From: Clostridia bacterium
Lineage (GTDB): Bacteria; Bacillota; Clostridia; Oscillospirales; CAG-272
DNA length: 64,000 bases
Assembly: GCA_017399105.1 (NCBI GenBank)
Contig: JAFQEJ010000012.1
Location: forward strand, 1 to 64,000
Direction of reading: 5' to 3'
The notes beneath the pieces are model-generated. The model made no database searches and was not told the origin of the DNA. It saw only the letters and a list, made by a program, of their open reading frames with translations. The position numbers were made by a program, and so were the translations under genes. Shown here piece after piece: positions 16,516 to 24,462 of the stretch. Every line of letters starts with the position of its first letter. Within the stretch, counting starts at the first letter, position 1.

Positions 16516-16553
16516 CGACAGGATTGTATTTCAAAAGGAAATGCAGTCCTGTT
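16516..16553 (+). terminator. Terminator after the MBOAT/DHHW operon
   Basis: A 15-bp stem with G-T pairs formed between the two arms of 16516-16553, followed by a run of T residues. Confidence 0.75.
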
Positions 16554-16629
16554 TTTTTCATTTTTCACTTGCATTTTCCATCGAATCGATGTACTATAAT
16601 GGTATCACCAAATGAAAGGATTCCGAATC

Positions 16630-17928
16630 ATGTTAAAATTATCTCCTTCTATTCCCGTATATGACGGCGGTGTGATTGCGCCGATGCTTTACAATGCAGG
16701 TCCTATGATTGCCGATGACAGAGCGGGAGTCACAGACGAGGATTGCCTGATGCAGCTTGTTTCACAGACAAATGAAGCTGAGTTTAAGGCTTATCTTGCA
16801 AAGCTGGATTCGGCAGGATTTAAGGTTATTTTTGAAAATCATACAGATGCGGCAGATGCGGCTCAGTTAAAAAAAGACGGTCTGCTGCTTTATGTGCTCT
16901 ACACAAAGCTGACAGGCGAGGTGCGCATTTTTGAGGATCGCGCTTCCTCCGAGCTTCCCAGCTACGGATACTCCTGTGAGGGCGACGGTGTGGAGGTCTA
17001 TCAGTTCGGTCTTTATTACGATCCCCAGAACCGCGACACCGACAAGACCATGAACTGCGGCATGCTGTACATCATTCGGCTTGCCGATAACAGCCTGATC
17101 ATGATCGACGGTGCGCACCGTTATCAATGCACCGCAGCAATGATCGAGACGCTGTATGCTTTCCTGCGAAGAATCACAGGTACCGTCGAGGGTGAGAAAA
17201 TCCGCATTGCGGGCTGGTACATCACCCATGCACACAGCGATCATATGGCGGCAGGTGTCAGACTGCTCAGAGCCTATCCCGGCGTTTTCAAGATCGAGCG
17301 GGTGATGTTCAATTTTCTCTCCTATTCGGTAAAACGCCAGGAGCCGGATATTTACATTCTGAAGGAAACACTCCGTGAATTCTGCCCCGATGTGAAGATG
17401 CTGAAGATGCATGCAGGTCAGCGTTTCTCACTGGGCAATGCGGAATTTGAGGTGCTTTATACCCATGAAGATGCTGTAAAACCCGAGTGTGCAGATCGGT
17501 TCCCCCTTGCTGATTACAACTGCACCTCGACAATTCTGAAGATGGCTGCTGGCGGTATGTCGGTGATGTGGCTGGGCGACACCAATCTGGAAACCGAAGC
17601 ACTGACCATTCATACCATTCCACGCGAGATGTGGAAAGCAGATGTCGTTCAGGTAGCGCATCACTGCTTCAATTTTCTATCCACGCTGTATGAGTGGATT
17701 GATGCCGATTATGCGCTGATGCCCAACAGTTATTTCGGTTCTCACACCCCCGAGAACACGCCAAAGCTTGCCGATGTAATTGCACATTTGGCTTCTCCCG
17801 ATAACATCTGGTATGAGGAAGTTACCACCGGCATCTATCTGGAGAAGGGCGAATTTAAGGTATTCCTCGAAGAAGCACAGGTTGGCGGTGAATCGGACGG
17901 CATCGATTTATATGGCTGCAAAGCGTAG
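16630..17928 (+). CDS. MBL-fold metallo-hydrolase
   Basis: A 432-residue protein with an N-terminal region of about 140 residues and a metallo-beta-lactamase-fold domain. The metal motif HAHSDH is at about 200-205, LGDTN near 319 gives the next ligand and a later VAHHC the last. There is no signal peptide. The ATG at 16630 lies 9 bp after AAAGGA; an earlier ATG at 16612 lies before that site. It overlaps the following lipoprotein gene by 17 bp. The substrate is unknown. Confidence 0.82.
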   Translation: MLKLSPSIPVYDGGVIAPMLYNAGPMIADDRAGVTDEDCLMQLVSQTNEAEFKAYLAKLDSAGFKVIFENHTDAADAAQLKKDGLLLYVLYTKLTGEVRIFEDRASSELPSYGYSCEGDGVEVYQFGLYYDPQNRDTDKTMNCGMLYIIRLADNSLIMIDGAHRYQCTAAMIETLYAFLRRITGTVEGEKIRIAGWYITHAHSDHMAAGVRLLRAYPGVFKIERVMFNFLSYSVKRQEPDIYILKETLREFCPDVKMLKMHAGQRFSLGNAEFEVLYTHEDAVKPECADRFPLADYNCTSTILKMAAGGMSVMWLGDTNLETEALTIHTIPREMWKADVVQVAHHCFNFLSTLYEWIDADYALMPNSYFGSHTPENTPKLADVIAHLASPDNIWYEEVTTGIYLEKGEFKVFLEEAQVGGESDGIDLYGCKA

Positions 17929-18385
17929 AATTGCGGCACTTCTGGCGTTTTTGGCGCTGAGCTGTGCCCTTACTTCCTGCAGCGGCATGCCTGCATTTGA
18001 TCCCCACGAGTTAGCTTCGATTCTTGCAACGGCAGATTTATTCCACGATCCGATGCATGCAGTGGATGACAATGTGGCGCGGATGCTTTATCAGCTTGAG
18101 GGAGAATCTGTAACGCTGGCAGCCTATGCGGGAAGCGGCATGACACCCGAGGCTGTGCTTGTGGTGAAATGCGGCACTTCTGAAGATGCGGAAAGAATAG
18201 CGAAACAGATCGGCGATTACAACACGCGGCAGATAAAGGTGTTCGAGAGCTTCAACAGCGAATATCGGTTTGAAGCAGAAGAAGCATTCATTGGGGTGAG
18301 CGGGACTTATGTGATCTATGTATCCTGCAAGGATTCTGCCGAAGCGACAGCACTGATGGAAAAGTATTTTGAATCACTGAAATAG
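17912..18385 (+). CDS. DUF4358 family lipoprotein
   Basis: A 157-residue lipoprotein with the lipobox LTSC at Cys23 after a hydrophobic signal. The rest shows the DUF4358 layout: FDPHELASILA, a central VKCGTSEDAERIAKQI helix and the closing YVIYVSCKDSAEATALMEKYF. The second half matches the style of the lipoprotein at 13314-13934, so they are likely distant paralogues. It overlaps the upstream MBL gene by 17 bp, indicating translational coupling. Function is unknown. Confidence 0.82.
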   Translation: MAAKRRIAALLAFLALSCALTSCSGMPAFDPHELASILATADLFHDPMHAVDDNVARMLYQLEGESVTLAAYAGSGMTPEAVLVVKCGTSEDAERIAKQIGDYNTRQIKVFESFNSEYRFEAEEAFIGVSGTYVIYVSCKDSAEATALMEKYFESLK

Positions 18386-18388
18386 AAA

Positions 18389-18425
18389 GAACCGATGTCA
18401 TATCAGATGGCATCGGTTTTCGTTT
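18389..18425. terminator. Bidirectional terminator overlapping a stop codon
   Basis: ACCGATG (18391-18397) pairs with CATCGGT (18411-18417), followed by T-rich sequence. The stop codon of the convergent YtvI-like gene (18405-18403) lies inside the hairpin loop. Confidence 0.75.
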
Positions 18426-19506
18426 CACTTTTTCGCCAGAGAGTAATTACGCCGCTGTCATTGAGATTTTTAAGCAGAATGGCAAGCATAGGCATCACAA
18501 GCATGCCGACAACACCAAAAGCTTTGAAGCCTGCGTACATGGAAATGAGGGTGACGAGGGGCGATAGTCCGCAGCTCATGCCGATAATCCGCGGCTCGAT
18601 GATCTGGCGCACAACAGAAACGGCAGCAAAGATGATAAGGAGTCCGAAACCTTCGTAATACATCCCCCGCAGGAGAAGAATCCCCGACCATGGGACGAGA
18701 ACCGTTCCGACACCGAGAACGGGAAGCACATCAACAGCGGCAACGACAAGAGCGATTGTGAATGCATAATCAAAATCAAGGATAACAAAACCAACAAGAA
18801 GCTGAGCAAAGGTAAAGAGAAGCATGAGCAGGTAGGCACGCAGGTATTTGAAGCCGGTTTCCACCAGCTTTTCGCGGAGAAGAGCAGCTTTTTTCCGAAA
18901 TCCCATAGGAAGCTGTGCGGCAATGCTGCGATTAATGGAGGGAAAGTCTGCGGTGATGTAATAAGATGCCATTATGAGAATAATGGTAAAAAAGAGAAAG
19001 CCCGGCAGAATGCGAATAAGAGCGGCAATGATATCAGGCAGTCTGGAGGAGAGTGCTGACAGAGTACTTTTGAGCATTTCGCTGACGGTGGAATAAATGC
19101 TGTCGCTGTTCATGCCGATACCGTCAATCAACGGAATTCGGGCGGTGAATGAATCAATAAAATCGAAGATACTGTCCATAATGCTGTCGGCACTGTCACT
19201 GAGCTCGCCGAGAAGACCGACAATCTCATTATAAATGCGATTCAGTGCGGCAAATAGACCAAAACCAACCAGTGCCAGCAGTCCTACCACGAGGACAAGA
19301 CTGAGCAGCTTCTCAGGAAGTCTTGTTTTTTTATGCAGATAGGCAATCACCGGGCGCAGAATGAGAGCGACCAGCCATGCAATGACAAAAGGAAGCACCA
19401 GCCCCAGCAAATATTTAAAGGTAATATAAAAAAGCGCGCCGCCTGCGATCAGATAGAAGCTGATCACCAACAGGCGGCGGTATCCCGATTCGGGCAGATA
19501 GGTCAC
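18403..19506 (-). CDS. AI-2E family permease, YtvI-like sporulation membrane protein
   Basis: A 367-residue membrane protein with the AI-2E/UPF0118 layout: two N-terminal helices, a soluble helical insert (about 95-170) and a C-terminal block of helices with DYAFTIALVVAAVDVLPVLGVGTVLVPWSGILL. In Clostridia such proteins are often the sporulation protein YtvI; the other sporulation genes in the window fit, but a general transporter role cannot be excluded. It stands alone between convergent and divergent neighbours. Confidence 0.8.
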   Translation of the reverse strand: MTYLPESGYRRLLVISFYLIAGGALFYITFKYLLGLVLPFVIAWLVALILRPVIAYLHKKTRLPEKLLSLVLVVGLLALVGFGLFAALNRIYNEIVGLLGELSDSADSIMDSIFDFIDSFTARIPLIDGIGMNSDSIYSTVSEMLKSTLSALSSRLPDIIAALIRILPGFLFFTIILIMASYYITADFPSINRSIAAQLPMGFRKKAALLREKLVETGFKYLRAYLLMLLFTFAQLLVGFVILDFDYAFTIALVVAAVDVLPVLGVGTVLVPWSGILLLRGMYYEGFGLLIIFAAVSVVRQIIEPRIIGMSCGLSPLVTLISMYAGFKAFGVVGMLVMPMLAILLKNLNDSGVITLWRKSETKTDAI

Positions 19507-19585
19507 TGAATCACGTCCTCACGCCTTGATACTTCTATTATATCTCGACTGAGGCTGTGTCATTCAATATAATTGTAAATTTGGT

Positions 19586-20005
19586 TCAATATCCTTTGCG
19601 GAAACCGCGGACATCCTCGGTGAAGCCATGATTCTCGTAGAAGCGGTGAGCGTCCTTGCGGAAGCCGGAGGAAACAAGAATGGCATAGGTACAGTGATGC
19701 GCGACAGCAAAGCGGTCGGCGGCATCTAGCAGCATTCCTCCGATTCCCTGCCCTGTTCTGCCAGGCTTTACAACAAAATCCTCAAGCACGAGGAAAGGGC
19801 TTGTCAAAGCACCGCAAACGATGGCAGTAACAGTACCAAGAAGCTCATCACCTTCTTTTGCAGCAAGCAGAGCGTAATTGTCATCATCTTTGATTTGATC
19901 ATAGACCTGATAAGCTTGCTCAATCGAAAGCTCGCGAGGGACGAGGGTTGCGACAAGAGCGATTGCGTCATCAAGGTCTTTTTTTTGGAGTTTTTCGATG
20001 GTCAT
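19586..20005 (-). CDS. GNAT family N-acetyltransferase
   Basis: A 139-residue single-domain acetyltransferase. The acetyl-CoA pyrophosphate loop is visible as GRTGQGIGGMLLDAADRFA near residues 85-103, and the closing beta-bulge pattern as FYENHGF. The ATG at 20005 has GGAGG 8 bp upstream; the longer frame to 20077 has none. The acceptor is unknown. Confidence 0.85.
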   Translation of the reverse strand: MTIEKLQKKDLDDAIALVATLVPRELSIEQAYQVYDQIKDDDNYALLAAKEGDELLGTVTAIVCGALTSPFLVLEDFVVKPGRTGQGIGGMLLDAADRFAVAHHCTYAILVSSGFRKDAHRFYENHGFTEDVRGFRKGY

Positions 20006-20070
20006 GTTATATCCTCCGTTTAAATATATCTGCATTATATCACAAGGATGAAAATTAAGCAAGCGAAATC

Positions 20071-20099
20071 TTGACAATCGCTCTCACTTCTGTTACAAT
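20071..20099 (+). promoter_or_regulatory. Promoter of the MetH-activation-domain gene
   Basis: TTGACA (20071-20076) and TACAAT (20094-20099) with a 17-bp spacer, about 34 bp before the start codon. Confidence 0.75.
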
Positions 20100-20132
20100 G
20101 TTATGGTACGATCCATATAAGGAGTGAAATCC

Positions 20133-20795
20133 ATGGAATTTTTAGTTTTTACAGCCCCGAATGCAAGGCTTTCGGAGGAAGAAGTCAAAGAGATAATCGA
20201 ACGCTGCGGCGAAGAGCTGGAGGATGAAATCACAGAGCTTGTAGAGACTGCCGCTGAAATTGCCGCGCCCAAAACGCTCTACGGGGTGCTCCCCATCGAT
20301 GCGCGGGATGAAAAAGGTGTCACCATTGGCGGTATCTATATCAAGAGTGAACTGATGAGCAGGAATTTTTCCCCGGTTTCGCGCGTTTTTCCCTACATAT
20401 CCACCTGTGGCGTTGAGCTTGAGGAATGGTCGAAGTCACTGGATGACCCGCTGCTTGAATATGTTGCCGATGCCATTAAGCAGCATTATCTGCGGCTGGC
20501 GATGAGTGAATTCAACAAATTCATCCGTGAGCGTTATGGCATCTCTGGCTACATGCCGGCTATGAATCCCGGCTCGATTAAGGAATGGCCGCTTACGGGA
20601 CAGCGAGAGCTTTTCTCGATCTTCGGTTATGAGCTGATCAAAGAGAAGATCGGTGTCACGTTGACCGACAGTTGTCTGATGCTCCCCTCGAAAACGGTGG
20701 ACGGCATTTATTTTGAGTCGGATCATGATTACGAAAACTGCGAGTTATGCCCCATCAAGGACTGTCCCAATAGACGCAAAGCACAAATGATATAA
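20133..20795 (+). CDS. MetH activation-domain-like protein
   Basis: A 220-residue stand-alone protein resembling the reactivation domain of cobalamin-dependent methionine synthase. Recognisable parts are MNPGSIKEWPLTGQRELFSI and IGVTLTDSCLMLPSKTVDGI. It ends in a cysteine cluster CELCPIKDCPNRR, suggesting a bound metal or Fe-S centre. The ATG at 20133 is 9 bp after AAGGAG; an in-frame GTG at 20124 abuts the site and is less likely. Clostridia often encode this domain as a separate protein. No metH lies in the window. The cyclophilin gene follows 17 bp later. Confidence 0.85.
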   Translation: MEFLVFTAPNARLSEEEVKEIIERCGEELEDEITELVETAAEIAAPKTLYGVLPIDARDEKGVTIGGIYIKSELMSRNFSPVSRVFPYISTCGVELEEWSKSLDDPLLEYVADAIKQHYLRLAMSEFNKFIRERYGISGYMPAMNPGSIKEWPLTGQRELFSIFGYELIKEKIGVTLTDSCLMLPSKTVDGIYFESDHDYENCELCPIKDCPNRRKAQMI

Positions 20796-20812
20796 ACCGA
20801 AAGGAATTATAG

Positions 20813-21403
20813 ATGAAACGTATTTTAACACTTGTTATCACCGCCCTGCTTGCCCTCTCAATATTGGCGGGCTGCGGCGCGAAAGACCCCGAAGCATCGG
20901 GTGAAACAATAGAAGGAGCAACCAACATGGTACAAATCGAAATGGAAAACGGCGGTATCATCAAAATTGAGCTTTATCCCGATATCGCACCCAAAACAGT
21001 AGCAAATTTTCAGAAGCTGGTTTCCGAGGGCTTCTATGACGGTCTGATCTTCCATCGCGTCATCAGCGGCTTTATGATTCAGGGAGGCGATCCCGAAGGA
21101 ACCGGATTTGGCGGATCATCCGAGACAATCGTCGGCGAATTCTCCGCAAACGGCATCAAGAACAATCTCAAGCATGAGAGAGGCGTCATCTCGATGGCGA
21201 GAAGCAGCAACCCCAACTCTGCAAGCTCGCAGTTTTTCATCATGCATGAGGATGCACCGCACCTTGACGGCAGCTATGCTGCATTCGGTAAGGTTGTTGA
21301 GGGCATGGATGTGGTTGATGCGATTGCAGCAACCAAGACCGACTACAGCGACCGTCCTTATGAAGATCAGGTTATGAAGAGCGTAACCTTTATTGCTGAA
21401 TAA
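20813..21403 (+). CDS. Cyclophilin-type peptidyl-prolyl isomerase lipoprotein
   Basis: A 196-residue exported foldase. The lipobox LAGC gives Cys21, followed by a short linker and a cyclophilin domain from about residue 40. Active-site elements FHRVISGFMIQGGDP (80-94), SMARSSNPNSASSQFFI and the HLDGSYAAFGKV segment are intact. It catalyses cis-trans isomerisation of proline bonds on the outer face of the membrane. The ATG follows AAAGGAA. A terminator follows directly. Confidence 0.93.
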   Translation: MKRILTLVITALLALSILAGCGAKDPEASGETIEGATNMVQIEMENGGIIKIELYPDIAPKTVANFQKLVSEGFYDGLIFHRVISGFMIQGGDPEGTGFGGSSETIVGEFSANGIKNNLKHERGVISMARSSNPNSASSQFFIMHEDAPHLDGSYAAFGKVVEGMDVVDAIAATKTDYSDRPYEDQVMKSVTFIAE

Positions 21404-21409
21404 AACCGC

Positions 21410-21440
21410 AATTGCCGCAGATCACCTGCGGCAATTTTTA
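21410..21440 (+). terminator. Terminator after the cyclophilin gene
   Basis: An 11-bp perfect stem (21410-21420 with 21426-21436) with a 5-base loop and TTTTT. The next gene's ribosome-binding site (AAGGAG) starts at 21442, so the terminator ends just before it. Confidence 0.8.
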
Positions 21441-21453
21441 TAAGGAGAGTCAT

Positions 21454-21900
21454 ATGATCATCAGAAAAGCAAATGCCGGCGATGTTCCTGCACTTGTTGA
21501 ATTGTATCACAGCCATTTGACGTATTATCCACCAAAGGAAGCGCCGGATTTGGACTTATGGAGAGCGATTGTTGAGAGGTTTGAGAGCAGCGACAGCATG
21601 TATTTATTGATCGCGGAAGAGGATGGAGCTGCCGTTTCAACAGTGCAGATGGCGATAATTGAGAATCTGACACATGGGGTGAGCCCCTTTGCGGTGATTG
21701 AAAATGTAGTCACGCACCCCGACTACAGACAGCGGGGCTTTGCTTCTGCCCTGTTGAAACGTGCAACCGAAATTGCAAGGGAGCATCACTGCTACAAGCT
21801 GTTCCTCGAGACCGGATCAAACAGGGAGAGCACGCTGAATTTTTATCGCAGAAACGGCTTCGAAATTGACTCAAAGCATTCCTGCCTGAAGAGGTTGTAA
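21454..21900 (+). CDS. GNAT family N-acetyltransferase
   Basis: A 148-residue acetyltransferase. The core is ENVVTHPDYRQRGFASALLKRA, with the acetyl-CoA loop RQRGFA, and a closing FYRRNGFEI. The ATG at 21454 follows AAGGAG; the longer frame from 21412 would run through the preceding terminator. Acceptor unknown. Confidence 0.85.
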   Translation: MIIRKANAGDVPALVELYHSHLTYYPPKEAPDLDLWRAIVERFESSDSMYLLIAEEDGAAVSTVQMAIIENLTHGVSPFAVIENVVTHPDYRQRGFASALLKRATEIAREHHCYKLFLETGSNRESTLNFYRRNGFEIDSKHSCLKRL

Positions 21901-21940
21901 TATAAAGGAGCGGTACCGCATGGGTATCGCTCCTGATTCG

Positions 21941-22888
21941 TTATTGAGCACCGTTGAAGAACACTTCAATATCAGCGTTGCTGGTTTTGATATTCAGCTT
22001 TTTGTAGCCGCTGCCGCCGCTCTCAATATTGCTGTCGCCGTTGGAGGTTTCACAAGTGATCGTGAAGTTGGATTGGGGCTTGGTGATGATGGCTGTGATC
22101 TTACCGTTGGAGGATTTGAGGTTGATATCGTTTGAATCGATATCATCTGCTTTAATTGCCCCGTTGCTTGTAGTCAGCGACAGCATTTCATGTGCTCGGA
22201 CAGACAGCGCGCCAATTGCGCCGTTGGAGGTTTTTGCGACAAGATAATCAGCAAAAATATTTTCCAAGCTCACCTTGCCATTGGAAGTTTTAATCTCGAG
22301 GCGATTGAGGGTCACATTATCCACCTTCACAGGGCCGTTGCTTGTCTCCAGCTCAACATCGCCAAGCTTATCGAAGCTGCCAAGTGTGATGTCGCCGTTG
22401 GAGGTATCGATATCCAGATCACCGATGTAGATCGAGGGGAGATAAAGCAGGACAGTTTTCTGCTCATTTCCCACATGATTGAAAAGCGATGCCAAATCAA
22501 AATTAAAGCTGAAAAATCCTCTGTCCGACTCCATCTTGCCGATAAAAGTATTTCTCTCTTCCTTCACATTGACGTTATCGTATTGGGATGCGAAAAATTC
22601 CAGAACGATTTCATCGCCCTCATATTCCACCACTTCCACACGGCGATCGTCAAATTCGAGCTCGATTTGCTCGATAATGTTGGGATCGGCGGTATAGCGG
22701 TGGCTGCTGTATTCATATTTCCCCTTTAAGCCAAACTGATAATCAGGCCAGTCGATATTAAGTTCCCCCTTCTCGATCATGATACCGACAGCACCGGTTC
22801 CAAGAAGAATCACACCGAGCAAAGCCAGCGCGAGGATGGTGATAAAGAGATTGCGCCAGCCATGGCGTTTATCTTTTCTGCTTGTCAT
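21941..22888 (-). CDS. DUF4097 membrane-anchored beta-repeat protein
   Basis: A 315-residue protein with one N-terminal membrane helix (about 11-33) and an extracellular right-handed beta-structure. The TSNG motif recurs at least seven times at roughly 17-24 residue intervals (TSNGDITL, TSNGPVKV, TSNGKVSL, TSNGAIGA, TSNGAIKA, SSNGKITA, TSNGDSNI), as in DUF4097 proteins. The start at 22888 overlaps nothing and lies 4 bp after the DUF1700 stop. PadR-DUF1700-DUF4097 operons are common in Firmicutes and are linked to envelope-stress sensing; the role here is inferred. Confidence 0.87.
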   Translation of the reverse strand: MTSRKDKRHGWRNLFITILALALLGVILLGTGAVGIMIEKGELNIDWPDYQFGLKGKYEYSSHRYTADPNIIEQIELEFDDRRVEVVEYEGDEIVLEFFASQYDNVNVKEERNTFIGKMESDRGFFSFNFDLASLFNHVGNEQKTVLLYLPSIYIGDLDIDTSNGDITLGSFDKLGDVELETSNGPVKVDNVTLNRLEIKTSNGKVSLENIFADYLVAKTSNGAIGALSVRAHEMLSLTTSNGAIKADDIDSNDINLKSSNGKITAIITKPQSNFTITCETSNGDSNIESGGSGYKKLNIKTSNADIEVFFNGAQ

Positions 22889-22892
22889 AATC

Positions 22893-23507
22893 TCACACCG
22901 CCTTTCTTTTTCTTGCACTGATAGCATTCGAAACAGCTCGGATCAGCAGCATCAGCAGCTGAATGGCTCCTACACCGACTCCAACCAACAGCAGACAGAG
23001 TGCAATCAGCAGAAAGCTCAGTCCGAGCTGAACGAGGAATGTGTAAAATCCGCCAGAAAGTGCCAGAAATGAGGTGAGAAAGAGAACAATTCCCGTGATA
23101 CCCACACCTGCTGCACCGATCACAAAGGTAATACCGACAGCAATAATGGCAATGGCAATACCGAACAAAATACTTGCAACCGCAACAATCACAGCAAGAA
23201 TCAGCGGGCTGCCGATAATAAGTGCAATGACAAGCAAAGCCTTCCAGCCGGAGGAGCGTTTCTGCGGCATCTGATTTGGAGGTGGCGATGCAGATTGTTC
23301 AGGATTATTCATACGGTATTCATCACGGAGGCGTGCGGCAAGAAGCACAGGATCACCAAGCTCTGCGATGACCTCCTCTTCGCTCATGCCCGATTCGATC
23401 TTATCCTCGATCATTTCGCGGTAGAAATCGAGCATCTTTACCTTTTCGATGTAGGGAATACCACCGAGATTCTTTTCAACCTCACTGATGTATTCATATT
23501 TTGTCAT
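22893..23507 (-). CDS. DUF1700 (HAAS-domain) membrane protein
   Basis: A 204-residue protein. The N-terminal helical HAAS/DUF1700 domain (MTKYEYISEVEKNLGGIPY, then EMIEDKIESGMSEEEVIAEL) is followed by a linker to about residue 85 and four or five hydrophobic helices with Gly-rich segments. It overlaps the PadR gene by 14 bp. Proteins of this kind commonly accompany PadR regulators and are thought to act in membrane signalling; no enzymatic residues are visible. Confidence 0.87.
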   Translation of the reverse strand: MTKYEYISEVEKNLGGIPYIEKVKMLDFYREMIEDKIESGMSEEEVIAELGDPVLLAARLRDEYRMNNPEQSASPPPNQMPQKRSSGWKALLVIALIIGSPLILAVIVAVASILFGIAIAIIAVGITFVIGAAGVGITGIVLFLTSFLALSGGFYTFLVQLGLSFLLIALCLLLVGVGVGAIQLLMLLIRAVSNAISARKRKAV

Positions 23508-23823
23508 GATCCTCAGGCTCCTTTCCCGAGATAAAATCGTAAATTGCCTGCATTTCGTGCCAGCCGTCGAGAAATTCGGATATTTTTACTCTTCCTGCAT
23601 CGGTGATGCGGTAATACTTCCGCAGTCTTCCGTTATGGGCAACCGAGTAGGTAGTCAGAGCGCCGCCCGATTCCAACCGTTTGAGAATGGGGTAGAGGGT
23701 GGATTCGGACATTGCCACACCGCGGGACACATCAGATATGATTTGATAACCGTAGGAATCTCCCTTTGTCAGCACCGAAAGCACGCAGATGTCGAGCAGA
23801 CCCTTTTTCATCTGTACATCCAT
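23494..23823 (-). CDS. PadR family transcriptional regulator
   Basis: A 109-residue winged-helix repressor. The N-terminal domain has the family pattern LLDICVLSVLTKGDSYGYQI (residues 9-28) and MSESTLYPILKRLESGGAL (38-56); the rest is the dimerisation helix. The ATG at 23823 follows GAGA and a second in-frame Met at residue 5 (23811) is also possible. It is the first gene of the PadR-DUF1700-DUF4097 operon. The perfect palindrome at 23850-23871, over the transcription start, is its probable operator, giving self-repression. Confidence 0.93.
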   Translation of the reverse strand: MDVQMKKGLLDICVLSVLTKGDSYGYQIISDVSRGVAMSESTLYPILKRLESGGALTTYSVAHNGRLRKYYRITDAGRVKISEFLDGWHEMQAIYDFISGKEPEDHDKI

Positions 23824-23849
23824 CGGCGTCTCTCCTTTTCATTCATATG

Positions 23850-23906
23850 TGTTAGGCAATATTGCCTAACACGATATATTATATATTGCATAGTATTATT
23901 TGTCAA
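23850..23906 (-). promoter_or_regulatory. PadR operon promoter with perfect palindromic operator
   Basis: On the minus strand TTGACA (23906-23901) and TATAAT (23883-23878) are 17 bp apart. GTTAGGCAATATTGCCTAAC (23851-23870) is a perfect 20-bp inverted repeat, extended by one base pair on each side, starting about 7 bp after the -10 box. Confidence 0.88.
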
Positions 23907-23939
23907 TAGTTTTCACAAAAAAAGTGAGCCGATTTTGGC

Positions 23940-24221
23940 TCATGTTTCAATATCATGTTTTTTGCCCGAGGAAAGATACTTTTCTCTTGTGGCTTCTCCT
24001 CCGCGGATGTGACGCTCAGCCTTGTTTTTAGCAAGCACACGGCTCACCTCTTCGTAGAGTGCTTTATTAACATAGGCGAGGCGGCAGGAGAGATCCTTAT
24101 GTACAGTGCTCTTGCTGATACCGAAAACCGCAGCGGTACTGCGCACGGTAGCTCCCTTTTCGATGACATATTCAGCCAGCTTAATACACCGTTCGTCTGC
24201 GCTCTCCCTGATGATTATCAT
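23940..24221 (-). CDS. spoIIID: Sporulation transcriptional regulator SpoIIID
   Basis: A 93-residue DNA-binding protein active in the mother cell during sporulation, where it switches genes on or off under sigma-E. The helix-turn-helix KGATVRSTAAVFGISKSTVH (about 22-41) and the RLAYVNKALYEEVSRVLAKN segment are typical, and length matches the family. The ATG follows GGAGAGG on the minus strand. Its upstream region is about 68 bp long before the dispersed element at 24289-24449, so the element may lie next to or within its control region. Confidence 0.95.
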   Translation of the reverse strand: MIIIRESADERCIKLAEYVIEKGATVRSTAAVFGISKSTVHKDLSCRLAYVNKALYEEVSRVLAKNKAERHIRGGEATREKYLSSGKKHDIET

Positions 24222-24288
24222 ATTCGATCCTCTCCGTTTCTGGGCGGTTTTGTATCAATATATGAATCAAAGGAGAAGATTAACACAA

Positions 24289-24449
24289 GGGACTGTTGCA
24301 AATGAAAAATTTACAACAGCCCCGCCACAAAATTTTCGATTTTGTGGCGTATATTGATTGGTTTCAGGGCGTAAAACACCCTGAAATGGCGGTCTTTGAC
24401 CGGTAAAATCAATATTCAAGGGACTGTCGCATGCCAATGCGACAGTCCC
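24289..24449. repeat. Dispersed structured element, copy A
   Basis: A 161-bp element closely similar to 34775-34934. It can fold as four units: H1 (24289-24323, 15-bp stem, loop GAAAA), H2 (24324-24348, perfect 10-bp stem, loop TTTCG), a three-way unit with outer stem 24351-24359/24407-24415 and inner hairpins 24362-24386 and 24390-24402, and H4 (24420-24449, perfect 13-bp stem). It sits 13 bp beyond the stop codon of the gene at 24463-25965 and upstream of spoIIID. It has no convincing ORF. Confidence 0.85.
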
Positions 24450-24462
24450 ATATTGCTTCATT

